Origin: Hemicordylus capensis
Lineage: Eukaryota; Chordata; Lepidosauria; Squamata; Cordylidae
Assembly (NCBI RefSeq): GCF_027244095.1
Contig: NC_069657.1
Location: forward strand, 145,634,857-145,698,856
DNA length: 64,000 nt
Reading direction: 5' to 3'
The first letter of the stretch is position 1; each line of letters starts with the position of its first letter. The notes beneath the pieces are model-generated. The model searched no databases and was not told the DNA's origin. It saw nothing but the letters and a program-made list of their open reading frames with translations. Position numbers and translations under genes: made by a program. Positions 36,201 through 45,107 of the stretch are shown piece by piece.

Positions 36201-37073
36201 TGTGCACTCCCTCTCCCGGCCAGCTTGCAACCAGTTTGCTAGCTGGGAAGCCTGCTCATTCTAGAAAGCAAGCCTCCCAGCTAGCAAACTGGTTGCAAGC
36301 TGGAAAGGCTGAGGAGGTGCACAGGAAGGTGGTGGAGCGAGAGCCCCTCACACTGACATCAGGAGTAGGACTGCTTTGTCTCCATCCTGCATGCTTCCTC
36401 AGCCGCTCTTTGTGCCACGAAGGATAACCTCATGGCTCATGGCACTCCTGTATTGTCAAAATAGAGGGATATGTCCTTTTTAAAGCGAATTCCTATTTTG
36501 ATTATTGTTTGTTATTAATCTGCTTTTCAACACAAAGCATGCTTAAAATGGTTTACATTGCAAAAGGAATGAGAACAGTATTCCCTGTCCCAAAAAGGCT
36601 CACCATCATGTTCTCCTGTTTAGCTCTCTTCCTATTCCTTTGCAGTATGACTCTTATCTCTCTGCTCTTCCAGGCTGGATCCTGGCTTCACACTCTCCTC
36701 CTTGAATAGCTCCCATGTTGATCTGCTGAATGAAACGTGGCACTATGGGGGCAATGAACAAAGCCACAGGTACCTGGCCAGCCTGGTGAGGCACTTCCCC
36801 AACACCTGCATGCTGGATGCCAATGGTGTCCCAGTCAGCTGGGGCCTGATGGATTCTTTTGGTGCAATGGCACATGGCTACACCCTTCCACCACACCGTC
36901 GCAAGGGCTATTTATCTGTGGTGGCAAAAGCACTAGCCATTCAAGCCCATGCAGCTGGCTACCCTGTGTATGGCAATGTTGCCCTAGATAATATCCGCAT
37001 GCTCAGCTTGCAGGAAAAACTGGGCTATCAGAAGGTATCAGAGTTGTGTGTCATTTCTGCTTTCACTTTGTAA
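27199..37073 (+). CDS. GLYATL3-like: Glycine N-acyltransferase-like gene 2, C-terminus shortened by a 2-bp slippage
   Basis: Joining 27199-27276, 28677-28784, 29705-29831, 34643-34763 and 36674-37073 gives an open frame of 277 residues with canonical GT/AG junctions. It is a close paralogue of gene 1; introns as well as exons align. The same blocks are present: [37 protein letters not shown] and [12 protein letters not shown]. Near the end gene 1 reads GAGTTGTGTCAT, while here one extra GT unit gives GAGTTGTGTGTCAT. The frame shifts after ELC and stops at TAA 37071-37073, replacing a tail that starts [10 protein letters not shown] in gene 1. The acyl-CoA loop is upstream and intact, so partial function is possible; this may also be an early pseudogene. 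The GLYAT base Glu is Ala. A second copy of exon 5 follows 960 bases downstream. Confidence 0.85.
27608..27905 (-). mobile_element. 5S-rRNA-derived SINE in gene 2 intron 1
   Basis: Reverse-oriented copy of the family at 31855. Gene 1 shows the empty site (CTGCACATTCTGTGGATTC near 3811). Confidence 0.75.
28677..28784 (+). CDS. GLYATL3-like: Gene 2 exon 2
   Basis: Same TTGACAG acceptor and 108-base length as gene 1; donor GTATGG at 28785. Encodes [18 protein letters not shown] and the [10 protein letters not shown] block. Confidence 0.9.
28943..29160 (+). mobile_element. MIR/CORE-like SINE, 5'-shortened, in gene 2 intron 2
   Basis: Starts TTAGAGTGCCGGACTAGG, has box B-like GAGTTCAAATCC and an (ATA)n tail. 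Not present at this position in gene 1. Confidence 0.7.
29705..29831 (+). CDS. GLYATL3-like: Gene 2 exon 3
   Basis: Acceptor TTTCAG, 127 bases, donor GTAACA at 29832, phase 0 in and phase 1 out. Encodes [16 protein letters not shown] followed by [10 protein letters not shown]. Confidence 0.88.
29892..30530. mobile_element. Palindromic (foldback) DNA element in gene 2 intron 3
   Basis: Left arm has CATCTGGGTAGGAGGAGCGC and GGTCATGTGAACTAA; right arm has their inverts TTAGTTCACATGACTGCC and GCTCCTCCTACCCAGATGAG. The centre is near 30350. Absent in gene 1. The left arm is split by a 275-bp solo LTR. Confidence 0.7.
29946..30220 (+). mobile_element. Solo LTR inside the palindromic element
   Basis: 275 bp, TGTTGGGATATGC to CTCTGCAACA, flanked by GTTAG and GATAG, a near-perfect 5-bp repeat. 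The opposite arm of the palindrome lacks it, giving an empty site. Fossil; no coding part remains. Confidence 0.65.
31173..31360. mobile_element. Partial hAT-like element, counterpart of 7389
   Basis: TAGGGATGTGCACAAAAC matches the family terminus exactly over its first 12 bases. Right end not recognised. Confidence 0.5.
31855..32160 (+). mobile_element. 5S-rRNA-derived SINE, best full-length copy
   Basis: At 31898-31938 AGCTAAGCAGGGT and GAATGGGAGAC reproduce the internal promoter of vertebrate 5S rRNA (AGCTAAGCAGGGT and GGATGGGAGAC) with almost the same spacing. A non-5S body follows and the 3' end is a repeat of CTATGTTC, like the short-unit tails of CR1 LINEs. It is absent from the aligned part of gene 1. 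Confidence 0.8.
32742..32880. mobile_element. Left part of a TAGGGATGTGCA hAT-like element
   Basis: TAGGGATGTGCACGAATCAA terminus, then sequence shared with 48670-48765 (AGCTGGCTTGGGAATATAAT and on). It stops where LINE sequence begins at about 32880. Confidence 0.65.
32881..33370 (+). mobile_element. R4/Dong-like LINE fragment with an internal inversion
   Basis: The + frame 32881-33168 encodes [37 protein letters not shown] and [13 protein letters not shown], a known non-LTR ORF pattern. It continues to KTWQ at about 33231. The next protein segment in the family order, [19 protein letters not shown], is encoded on the minus strand from about 33300 to 33232. The clade name is from memory. 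Confidence 0.65.
33371..34190. other. AT-rich microsatellite and LINE-tail-like sequence, private to gene 2 intron 3
   Basis: (TTG)n and (ATT)n runs to about 33430, then A-rich sequence resembling LINE 3' UTRs (GGGGCTGCTCACA-type, as at 58855). 33765-34185 is unassigned. Gene 1 lacks the whole block. Confidence 0.45.
34643..34763 (+). CDS. GLYATL3-like: Gene 2 exon 4
   Basis: Acceptor CTCTGTAG, 121 bases, donor GTGAGT at 34764. Differs from gene 1 by only a few substitutions and has no stop in frame. Flanking intron sequence for about 200 bases upstream is also nearly identical to gene 1. Confidence 0.87.
35187..35492 (-). mobile_element. 5S-rRNA-derived SINE in gene 2 intron 4
   Basis: Reverse copy of the family; the aligned part of gene 1 intron 4 (near 9045) lacks it. 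Confidence 0.72.
35882..36449. mobile_element. hAT/Charlie-like element with two internal palindromes
   Basis: CAGGGGTCAGCAGCCT at the left and GGCTCATGGCACTCCTG at the right resemble CAG...CTG ends. A diverged remnant of the right part is in gene 1 (about 9380-9470), so it predates the duplication. The palindromes are at about 36020-36120 and 36220-36303. Confidence 0.5.
36674..37073 (+). CDS. GLYATL3-like: Gene 2 exon 5, frame-shifted near its end
   Basis: Acceptor CTCTTCCAG before 36674. Open through the acyl-CoA loop PHRRKGY; one extra GT within 37044-37051 shifts the frame and ends the protein at 37073. Compared with gene 1 exon 5 this loses about 25 C-terminal residues. Confidence 0.87.
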
Positions 37074-37476
37074 AAGAAGAGAGTATCAAAGTTTTACCAT
37101 GGGCCTTCAAGCAGGCACCCAGCTCCATCTCTCTTGGACTCCAGCAACAGCCAACCAGCCTTCATGAAACAAAGTGAAAGGGAGACCCTTCCATTGGCCT
37201 GGGCTGACAGTTATTCATCCTGTCTTTCCCTGAACAATTGTCCTTCCCTTTGACTCTTCTTTCCTTTCCTCCCTGTTGTGTCTTGTCTATCTATAGACTG
37301 TAAACCTGAAGACAGTGTCTGATATCCAGTCTAAGTTAAATATAGCCCTATCAAAATTAAATAGCCCTTTAGAGTAACCCCTGAGTAATACTATTGAGTA
37401 ACTTTGTCTGGATGCCAGCCACTTGGAGCGTTATTTTTACTTTTTATACAGCACTTAGTAATTTCAGTTGACAAAA

Positions 37477-37482
37477 AATAAA
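37477..37482 (+). promoter_or_regulatory. Candidate poly(A) signal after gene 2 exon 5
   Basis: AATAAA at a distance from the exon similar to gene 1; present in both units of the last-exon duplication. Confidence 0.45.
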
Positions 37483-38032
37483 TAGTATCATTTGGCATGA
37501 GTGATAACTGTATGCAGAATTCCCCTGTCCCCACAACTTTCTCATCATCTGAGAACTTTTGAAATTTTGAATTATGATCCTACTACCAATGAGGCAAAAC
37601 CAGTAGTGCATTAAGGAAGATATTCATACTTACCTCCAAAGTAGTCAGCAGCCCCTTTATGATAGTGTGTGTATCACTCCTGCAATGCATCTTGCCCCCA
37701 ACCATGGATGTTCTTGACCGCTGATACATTTGTTTTTCCCCTATTCAGATATTTAATACCCTACATCTAAAATGGTCAGTAATGAAAACTGTGGTCTAAT
37801 GATATAATAAAAGATAATTTACTTTGTCATGTGTTGTTGGAACCATGGAATTGTCCCCAGAAGGCTGGAATACACTTTTCCCATTTTGGTGGTGGGGAAG
37901 CCCTTATGACACAGGCAAGAAAGACTGCCATGACCCAAAAGATGAGGCATTCACAGCCATGGGGAAAATGAGACTCTAAAGGTTAAACTTCTGTCTCCTA
38001 ACTCAGTGATGCATTGTTCTCTGCTCTTCCAG

Positions 38033-38534
38033 GCTGGATCCTGGCTTCACACTTTGCTCCTTGAATAGCTCCCATGTTGATCTACTGAATGAAATGTGGC
38101 ACTATGGGGGCAATGAAAAAAGCCATAGGTATCTGACCAGCCTGTTGAAATACTTCCCCAACCCCTGTATCCTGGATACCAGTGGTCGTCTTATCAGTTG
38201 GAACCTGATGGATCCTTTGGGTTCAGTGGTACATGGTTACACCCTTCCATCTCACCATAATTAAGGCTATTTATCTGTGGCAGGAAGAGCACTGGCCATT
38301 CAATCCCATGCAGCTGGATACCCTGTATATTGCTCTGTTGCCCTAGATAATATCCACACACAGAACTTGCAGGAAAAACTTGGCTATCAGAAAATATCTG
38401 AGTTGTGTCATATCTGTATCCATGTTGTAAAAGAAGAGAGTATCAAGGTTTTTCCATGGGCCTTCAAGCAGGCAGCCAGCCTCGTCTCTCTTGGACTCCA
38501 GCAACACTCAACCAACCTTCATGAAACAGAGTGA
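38033..38534 (+). pseudogene. GLYATL3-like: Second copy of gene 2 last exon (exon 5b), disabled
   Basis: This is a second terminal exon with the same CTCTTCCAG acceptor and the same frame as exon 5. It encodes NEMWHYGGNEKSHRY, then [10 protein letters not shown] and an in-frame TAA at 38262-38264 exactly where the other copies have the RRK of the acyl-CoA loop. The frame reopens and runs to TGA at 38532-38534 with the family C-terminal strand (ELCHICIHVVKEE) intact. It does not share exon 5's GT insertion. The 3' flank is also repeated (about 37074-38020 resembles 38535-39450), so the unit arose by tandem duplication of exon 5 plus about 1.3 kb. Splicing from exon 4 to 5b is possible but would yield a protein cut before the cofactor loop. 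Confidence 0.85.
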
Positions 38535-38861
38535 GAGAAAGGGAAACCCTTCCATTGGCCTGTGCTGACAGCTATTCACCCTGTCCTTCCCAGAACAATT
38601 CTCCTTCCCTATGACTCTCTTTTTGTCCCCCTCCCTGTTGTGTCCTGTCTTTACCTTTAGATTGCAAGCCTAAAGGCAGTGGCTGAAATCCAGACTAAGT
38701 TACTCATGAGTAGGCCTATTGAAATTAAATAGCCCTTTAGAGGGAGCAGTACTGCTGTAGCAGTCGGGATGTACCAGTCTGTACCAGTAACAGTCTGGAT
38801 GTCAGCCATTGTATGTGGTATTTTTATTTTTTTGTACAGCACTTAGTAATTTCAGGTGACA

Positions 38862-38867
38862 AATAAA
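38862..38867 (+). promoter_or_regulatory. Candidate poly(A) signal after exon 5b
   Basis: AATAAA at the position equivalent to those after exon 5 of genes 1 and 2. Confidence 0.4.
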
Positions 38868-39458
38868 TACCAATATTATCTGGCATGAGTTCTCACTATA
38901 CACATCATCTCCCCTGCTCTCCCAAGCTTCAACCTATTCTCTGAGATCTTCTGAGATTCTGAATTATGATCATATTACCAATGAGGCACAACCAACATTG
39001 AATTAAATAATGGTTCACATTTCCCTCCAAGGCAGCCCAGCAACCGCTTAATAGTACTGCATGCACCACCAGCTACAGCTCATCAATCTTGTCTTTAGTC
39101 ATGAATTTTCTTGACCTCTCATACATTTGTCCTCCCACCCCACCCGCACCCTCTTTCAGTTCAGATATATAACACTCCAGATCCAAAATGGTCAACTATC
39201 AAAGCAGTGATCTAATTATACAATAAAAGATAATTTCCTTTGGCATGTTTTGTTGTATATTCCAAAGCCACTGAATTGTCCCCAAAAGACTGGAATACCT
39301 TTTCCCCATTTGGGCAATAAAGCTCTCAAGATACAGGCAAAAAAAGTCTGCCATGACTTAAAAGATGGCCATTCTCAGCCATGGAATAAATGTGACCATG
39401 GAGATTAAACTCCTGTCTCTTAAACCAACGATGCACTGTTTGCACAACCAAGAACAGT

Positions 39459-40300
39459 TTGGATTCCATTGAGGCCAGAGCAAGGGTGATAAGGAAGGCA
39501 TGTGACTACTGTCAGCTTACAGGGTTTCCAACAAGAGTGGTAGCTTATTGCTTCATACGGCCATGCCCTTTCCTGTCTGGCCAAGGCCAGGCTTCAAGGA
39601 GACCTTTGCAAAGCTGGCTTGCTCCTCCTCTTGAGGAGACCTATCAGAGGGTAAGCCTCAAGCAGCTAACTGCTTGAGCGTGATGTTGCCTTCGCTTCTG
39701 AGGGCTTGGGGGTGATACTGGGAGTCCAGCAATAAGCAGAGGTTGCCCCTGCTGGGTAGACACTGGGAGTGGCAGTTCTTGGGGTTCTTATACAGGGGTC
39801 TCTGTTTCTGAGGTTCTCTGGGGTTCTGTGAGAAAATTAGGTTACGGAGGCCCTGAGTGATAAACTGGAGTGAGAGAGTAAGCATCAACTGGAGTGAGAG
39901 AGATGGAACGAGGTGTTGGGTCTTTTGGATTGGGGTTTTCAACAGTCCTGTAGCCAGCCTGAAAGTTTAGGGTTGGCCACAACAAAAAGGGGAAGGGGCC
40001 GGGTCCATAATAGATGGGCTGGGCCAGCTTTTATGGCCTTTCTATTACCATTTGCACTACATAAACTGAAGTAGACCAGAGCAAAACCTGAATTAATGCA
40101 AATTTTTAAACCTAAAGTCCTAAAAGAGGAGTAAATAGTTCAACAGTGTCTTTATTCAGCACAATAGGGAGATGAGGAAGACATACTGTAACAAACTCAA
40201 TAGGGAGAAATCGTCTATCTCCTCAGGAAGACATCACAATATTCTGATAAATTTAATCCAGGCCTACATATAAGTGTATAAAAGTTTGGTTCAGGCTTCT
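39459..40300. other. Unassigned sequence, possibly LTR-derived
   Basis: Minus-strand TGTTGTGGCCAACC at about 39980 could be an LTR start, but no matching end or target repeat was found. Confidence 0.3.
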
Positions 40301-40306
40301 AAACAG

Positions 40307-40690
40307 AATGTCAGGCCAGTGGGCCAGAATGAAATTGTTCAAGTCAAGGATGTGAGGCCCATCAGGGTAACCAGAGGGTCATGGGACAAATTCCTCACTC
40401 AGCAGAAAGGAACATAGCTGGCACCAGGAGATACTGATAAGGAGTAGGGTCAGCAGAAAGGCCAAACAGTAACTCATGTCCAAGGCTCTAATTGGCACCA
40501 CAGGAAAACATATGTTTAATTACAAATGACGTATGTTGATGGATATACTGACTTGCTTTTAACCTATATAAACTGACAACTGTGTACGTTGGGCGCGCAG
40601 TGCTTGTCAGACTTCTGACTTGAACTCTGCCTTCATGATCATGAATAAAAGCTAATTTGAGCACACACCCTTGTTGTCTTGTACTTATAC
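40307..40690 (+). mobile_element. LTR-like fragment with TATA box and poly(A) signal
   Basis: CCTATATAAACTG at about 40563 followed 80 bases later by AATAAAAGC at about 40644 is the U3/R layout of an LTR. It begins near TGTCAGGCC and is cut at its 3' side by the L1-type LINE tail. Fossil. Confidence 0.4.
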
Positions 40691-43449
40691 TTTTTATTCA
40701 ATTTTCGCAACACAAAAGGACAAACACAAATGATACAAACACTCACAAACACACACAATAAAGCCTTCCATCTCACCATTGGAACAAGTGTTGTTCACAA
40801 TGACCGGATCTTGCCTTTAGATTAAACATTCTCTCCCCAGTAATTCATATAGAAAACAACTTTGGGGTGTTTTTGAAACATTTGTAGTTAGCCCTCAAAA
40901 GCCTGACAATAATCCATTTTGTGATGTATTTTTAAATAGACAAGAAGAGGGTCCCATTCTTTTTTAAATTCTTCAAATTTATTTCTTAGTAGTGATGTTA
41001 ATTTCACCATTTCTGCCAATTCTAGTACTTTAAGAATCCAATCCTCTTTAGACGGGCATTGACTGTCTTCCCATTTGCGCGCAAATGTCAGTCTTGCTGC
41101 CGCTGTTAAGTACATGAAGAGGGTCCAATATTTCCTCGGGAGAGCATTGTTATCAATACCTAATAGTATTGATTCTGGACTCTTGGGAAAAGTCATTTTG
41201 AATATTTTTTAAAGCTCGTTATATATTAAGTCCCAATAGCCTCTCGATTTATTGCATGTCCACCATAAATGTATATAGGAACCCTCTTCTTTCTTACATT
41301 TCCAACATTTATTTGACATGCTCTTATAGATTACGGCCAGCTTTTTGGGCGTAAGATGCCATCTGTACATCATTTTCAAAATATTTTCCTTTAGATTAGA
41401 GCAAGCAGTACATTTTATATCTTTTATCCAAAGTTTTTCCCATTTTTCCAAGTCAATGTTATAACCAAGGTCCTGCGCCCATTTAATCATTGAGGTTTTT
41501 ACTACCTCCGTTCTTGTGTCTTCCAATAGTAATAGGCCATACATCCTGGATACGAGTTTTTCTTCCTTATCGCACAACTGTAGTTTGAATTCTGACTTTA
41601 GTTGGTTAAAACCCTTTTTACAGTCTTGCTTAAATAAAGCATTGATTTGATGGTATTGGAACCAAGAGATATTCCAATCCTGCATATGTTCTAACTTTTT
41701 AAGTTCGTATTTTACACCTTGAAGGGCAAGCAATTGTCGATACGTGGGCCAAGATTGTTGCATATTTTTCTGTTTTCTAGATATAACTTCCAATGGGGAT
41801 ACCCAAAGTGGGATTTTTGCTTCCAACAAAAATTTATTTTTCATCCATACCACATATAGACTTTTTCTAACATAATGATTTAAAAATTCTTTATTTACTT
41901 TTACCTTGTCATAAAATAAATATGCATGCCACCCGAATCTTAAATCAAATCCTTCCAAATCCAACAATCTTGGATTTTAAAATGTAATCCATTCTTTTAT
42001 CCAGATTAGGCATATCGCTTCGAAATATAACTTAACATTTGGTAGTGCAAATCCTCCTCTCTTCCTATCATCTGTTAGGTTTTTAAAGTTTATCCTTGGT
42101 TTTTTGCCTTGCCAGACAAAATTCCTTACATCTTTGTGCCATTGGACGAAAATTGACATTGAATTTATTATTGGTACTGTCTGGAAGAGATATAACATTT
42201 TGGGAAGAACATTCATTTTAACAACAGAAATTCTTCCACTTAATGATAAATTCAGTCTATTCCATCTGCTCAAATCCGTCTTTATTTCTTTCCAAGTTTT
42301 GATATAATTAGTTTGAAATAATAATGCATTGTTTGTGGTAAGCGTCACTCCTAAATATTTTACCTTTTTTCCACTTTAAAACTAGATCTCAGAGCAAATC
42401 TTTCAATGTCTTCTTTGTTCATGTTTTTAGTTAATACCTTTGTCTTGTCTTTATTTATATAGAACCCTGCCAGGTTCCCATATGATTCTAATATCTTCAA
42501 TAGTGTATCAATTGATTCTAAAGGATCTTGTAAAAATAACACTATATCATCTGCAAAGGCTCTTAATTTATATCTTTGTGTCCCTATTGTCAATCCTTGT
42601 ATTTTAGTCTCTTCCCTTATCATCCTACACATAATTTCCAAAACCAATATAAACAATAATGGAGATAGGGGACAGCCTTGTCTAGTACCTTTTTGAATAC
42701 TAAAATAATCTGTAAGTTCTCCATTAACCTTAATATTTGCTTTTTGTTCAGAATATGTAAACCCAATCGCCCTTATGTAATTAACTCCAAACCCTACAGT
42801 TTCCAAAGTTTTCAACATGAATTGCCAGGAGATATTGAATGCTTTCTCTGCATCCAAAAATAACATGACCAATTGTTTATCATTATGCTTTTCATAGTAT
42901 TCTAGTACATTCAAGACGGTTCGTACATTATCCTTTATTTGCCTTTTAGGTAAGAATCCCACCTGATCTTCATGAATTAACTCTACTAAGACCCCCTCCA
43001 TTCTTTTAGCAAGTATAGAAGCATATAGTTTGTAATCGTTATTAAGCAGGGAGATTGGTCTATAATTTTTAACCCAAGATGTATCTTGACCGGGTTTTGG
43101 TATTAATGTAATGGTCGCCTGCCTCCATGACTCAGGAAACCAACCCTTCATCATAATTTCATTCATTGTCCATTGTAATGGTTGGGACAATACTTCACTA
43201 AAAGTTTTATAATATATAATTGGGAGCCCGTCTGGCCCTGGTGATTTCCCCCCTTTTGCTCGCTTAATAGCATCCTTAACTTCTTCATTGGAAATTGGAA
43301 GGTTCAATTTTTCCCGTTGTTCAGAATTTAATTGTGGTAAGTTTCTTAATTGTAAAAATTGTTCTACTTTATTTAACTCAACCTTTCTTTTTTGATAAAA
43401 GTCTTTATAGTATTTGTAAAATTCTCTTTTAATCATTGACTGTTGATTA

Positions 43450-43617
43450 CCGTATTTTATGGACTATAAGACTCACTTTTTTCCTCGAAAAATATCCGCC
43501 AAAATTCAGGTGCGTCTTATATGTTTTAACAGTTAAATATGTTAAAACTCTGAAAAACTGGATTAAAATTAAGGTGCGTCTTATAGTCCGTAGCGTCTTA
43601 TAGTCCGTAAAATACGG
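43450..43617. mobile_element. 168-bp mariner-like MITE inside the L1-type LINE
   Basis: Ends CCGTATTTTATGGACTATAA and TTATAGTCCGTAAAATACGG are inverted repeats flanked by TA on both sides. CTTATAGTCCGT is repeated twice near the right end. Confidence 0.75.
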
Positions 43618-43687
43618 TAATAACACCACTGGACGTGCTCAGACTCATTATATAGTTCTTTTGCCATTCAACTCTTAGTTTCCAATA

Positions 43688-44202
43688 GGGATGTGCATGG
43701 TCTGGACCAGTCTGGACCAGCACCGAGGGGGGGGTCTACCTTTAAGGGCGGGGGGGTGTAGAACTTACCCCTCCCGCCGCTCTTCCCCCTCCGGCGCTGC
43801 AGTTTCAAGCGAAGTTTTTGGGGCGGCAGCGTTCCTCGCTGCTGCCCCTGCCCCCGTCGTCACCTGGAAGTCTCCGTAATAGCAGCACGCATGCGCGCAT
43901 GGCAGCGCACGCGCCTGTTGCTGCCATGCACGCGTGCGCCACCATGTGCGCATGCATGCTGCTATTACGGAGACTTCCAGGCGACGACGGGGGCAGGGGC
44001 GGCAGCGAGGAACGCTGCCGCCCCAAAAACTTCGCTTGAAACTGCAGTGCCAGAGGGGGAAGAGCGGCGGGGGGGGGGAAGTTCTACCCCCCTGCCCTTA
44101 AAGGTAGACCCCCCCTCGGTGCTGGACCGCCGGACCGGTCCTGCTCCAAACCGGTTCGGAGGCCTCCAACATGGCCTCCGGACCGGTTCGTGCACATCCC
44201 TA
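43688..44202. mobile_element. Foldback hAT-like element, perfect 8-bp target repeat
   Basis: TAGGGATGTGCA at the left and TGCACATCCCTA at the right; GTTTCCAA flanks both sides (43680-43687, 44203-44210). Nearly the whole 515 bp is a palindrome with CpG-rich arms of about 240 bp. Inserted in the L1-type LINE. Confidence 0.92.
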
Positions 44203-45107
44203 GTTTCCAAGCCAAATATTTTCCCGGTTTGTTTGCCTGTTCAAAAGATTTCTGTTTTAAAAATTTTAGATTTCTTTCCATCTCCTCCACCGTCAACATG
44301 GAGTATTTCTGTTTTAATACCTTTAGGTGCTGAATTAAAGTTTGATCACCTTTTTCCCCAATCAGTTTCCCTTCCAAATCTTTAATTTGAATCTGGATTA
44401 AATCCTTATTCTCTTGTTTCTTTCCCCCCCAATATGCATTTTGTTGAATTAAAAAAACCCTCATCACCGCCTTACTTGCATCCCATATTGTCTTCGTTTG
44501 TAGATCGTCCTTTAAATTTATCTCAAAATATTCTCTAAGTTTTTGTAAACCTACTTTTACAACTTTAGATTGATTCAAAAGGAACTCATTTAATTTCCAT
44601 TGATAATTTTTCTTTATTCCAATTTTCCACTTTAATTCTATAGGATTATGGTCAGAAAATATTCTTGGCAATATGTCGATATCTTTAATTATTATCAACA
44701 CGTCTACATTGGCCCAAATCATGTCTATTCTCGTATGCGTCTTGTGTCTATCTGAAAAGAAAGTATACTCCCTCGCATCTGAGTTTTTAATTCTCCATAT
44801 GTCGTGTAAACCAAAATGCTCAACCATATTGAAAAAAGCTCTTGGTAATTTCCCATCATTTTTCCTCAAGTCTGTTGTCCACCCTACCCTACCAGCCTCG
44901 CCTCACCTTGCCTCATAGAAGGGTCAACCCTGAGGAGAGGTGGACCCTAGTGAATTTCTCCCTAGCCATGCTGTCCTGAGCTTAAATGCAAAAGAACTCT
45001 GGCTAAAATGAATTCTGGCTAGATAAGATGTACAGTAAGTCAGCAAGGCATCTATAGGATGGAGAAGTACAACCTGGGTCAATAAAGATTGCAAGTCATT
45101 TTGAAAT

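Larger units (their letters stand above)
25330..39450 (+). repeat. Segmental duplication unit B (gene 2 copy, with doubled last-exon segment)
   Basis: Aligns with 2160-11420 but is about 5 kb longer because of private insertions (27.6, 28.9, 29.9, 31.6-32.2, 32.4-34.2 and 35.2 kb) and the second exon 5 unit (38033-39450). Confidence 0.8.
40690..44900 (-). mobile_element. L1-type LINE ORF2, 5'-truncated and interrupted
   Basis: Reading the minus strand: 44869-44211 encodes the second half of an APE endonuclease (YTFFSDRHKTHTRIDMIWA, then SDHNPIELKWK). 43436-42360 encodes the reverse transcriptase (KSPGPDGLPIIYYK, LIPKPGQD, NYRPISLLNNDYK, VGFLPKRQIKDNVRT, KGTRQGCPLSPLLF and catalytic AFADDIVLFL). 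42348-40888 encodes the C-terminal part with a CWKCKKEEGSYIHLWWTC knuckle. The 3' end has ATTGAATAAAAAG at about 40695. Order and motifs are L1-like. It is broken by frame changes near 42350 and 41970 and by two inserted DNA elements; ORF1 and the start of ORF2 are missing. Confidence 0.88.

Noticed and set aside
36654-36896. 80-codon minus-strand frame over gene 2 exon 5
   Set aside because: Antisense shadow of the conserved GLYATL exon.
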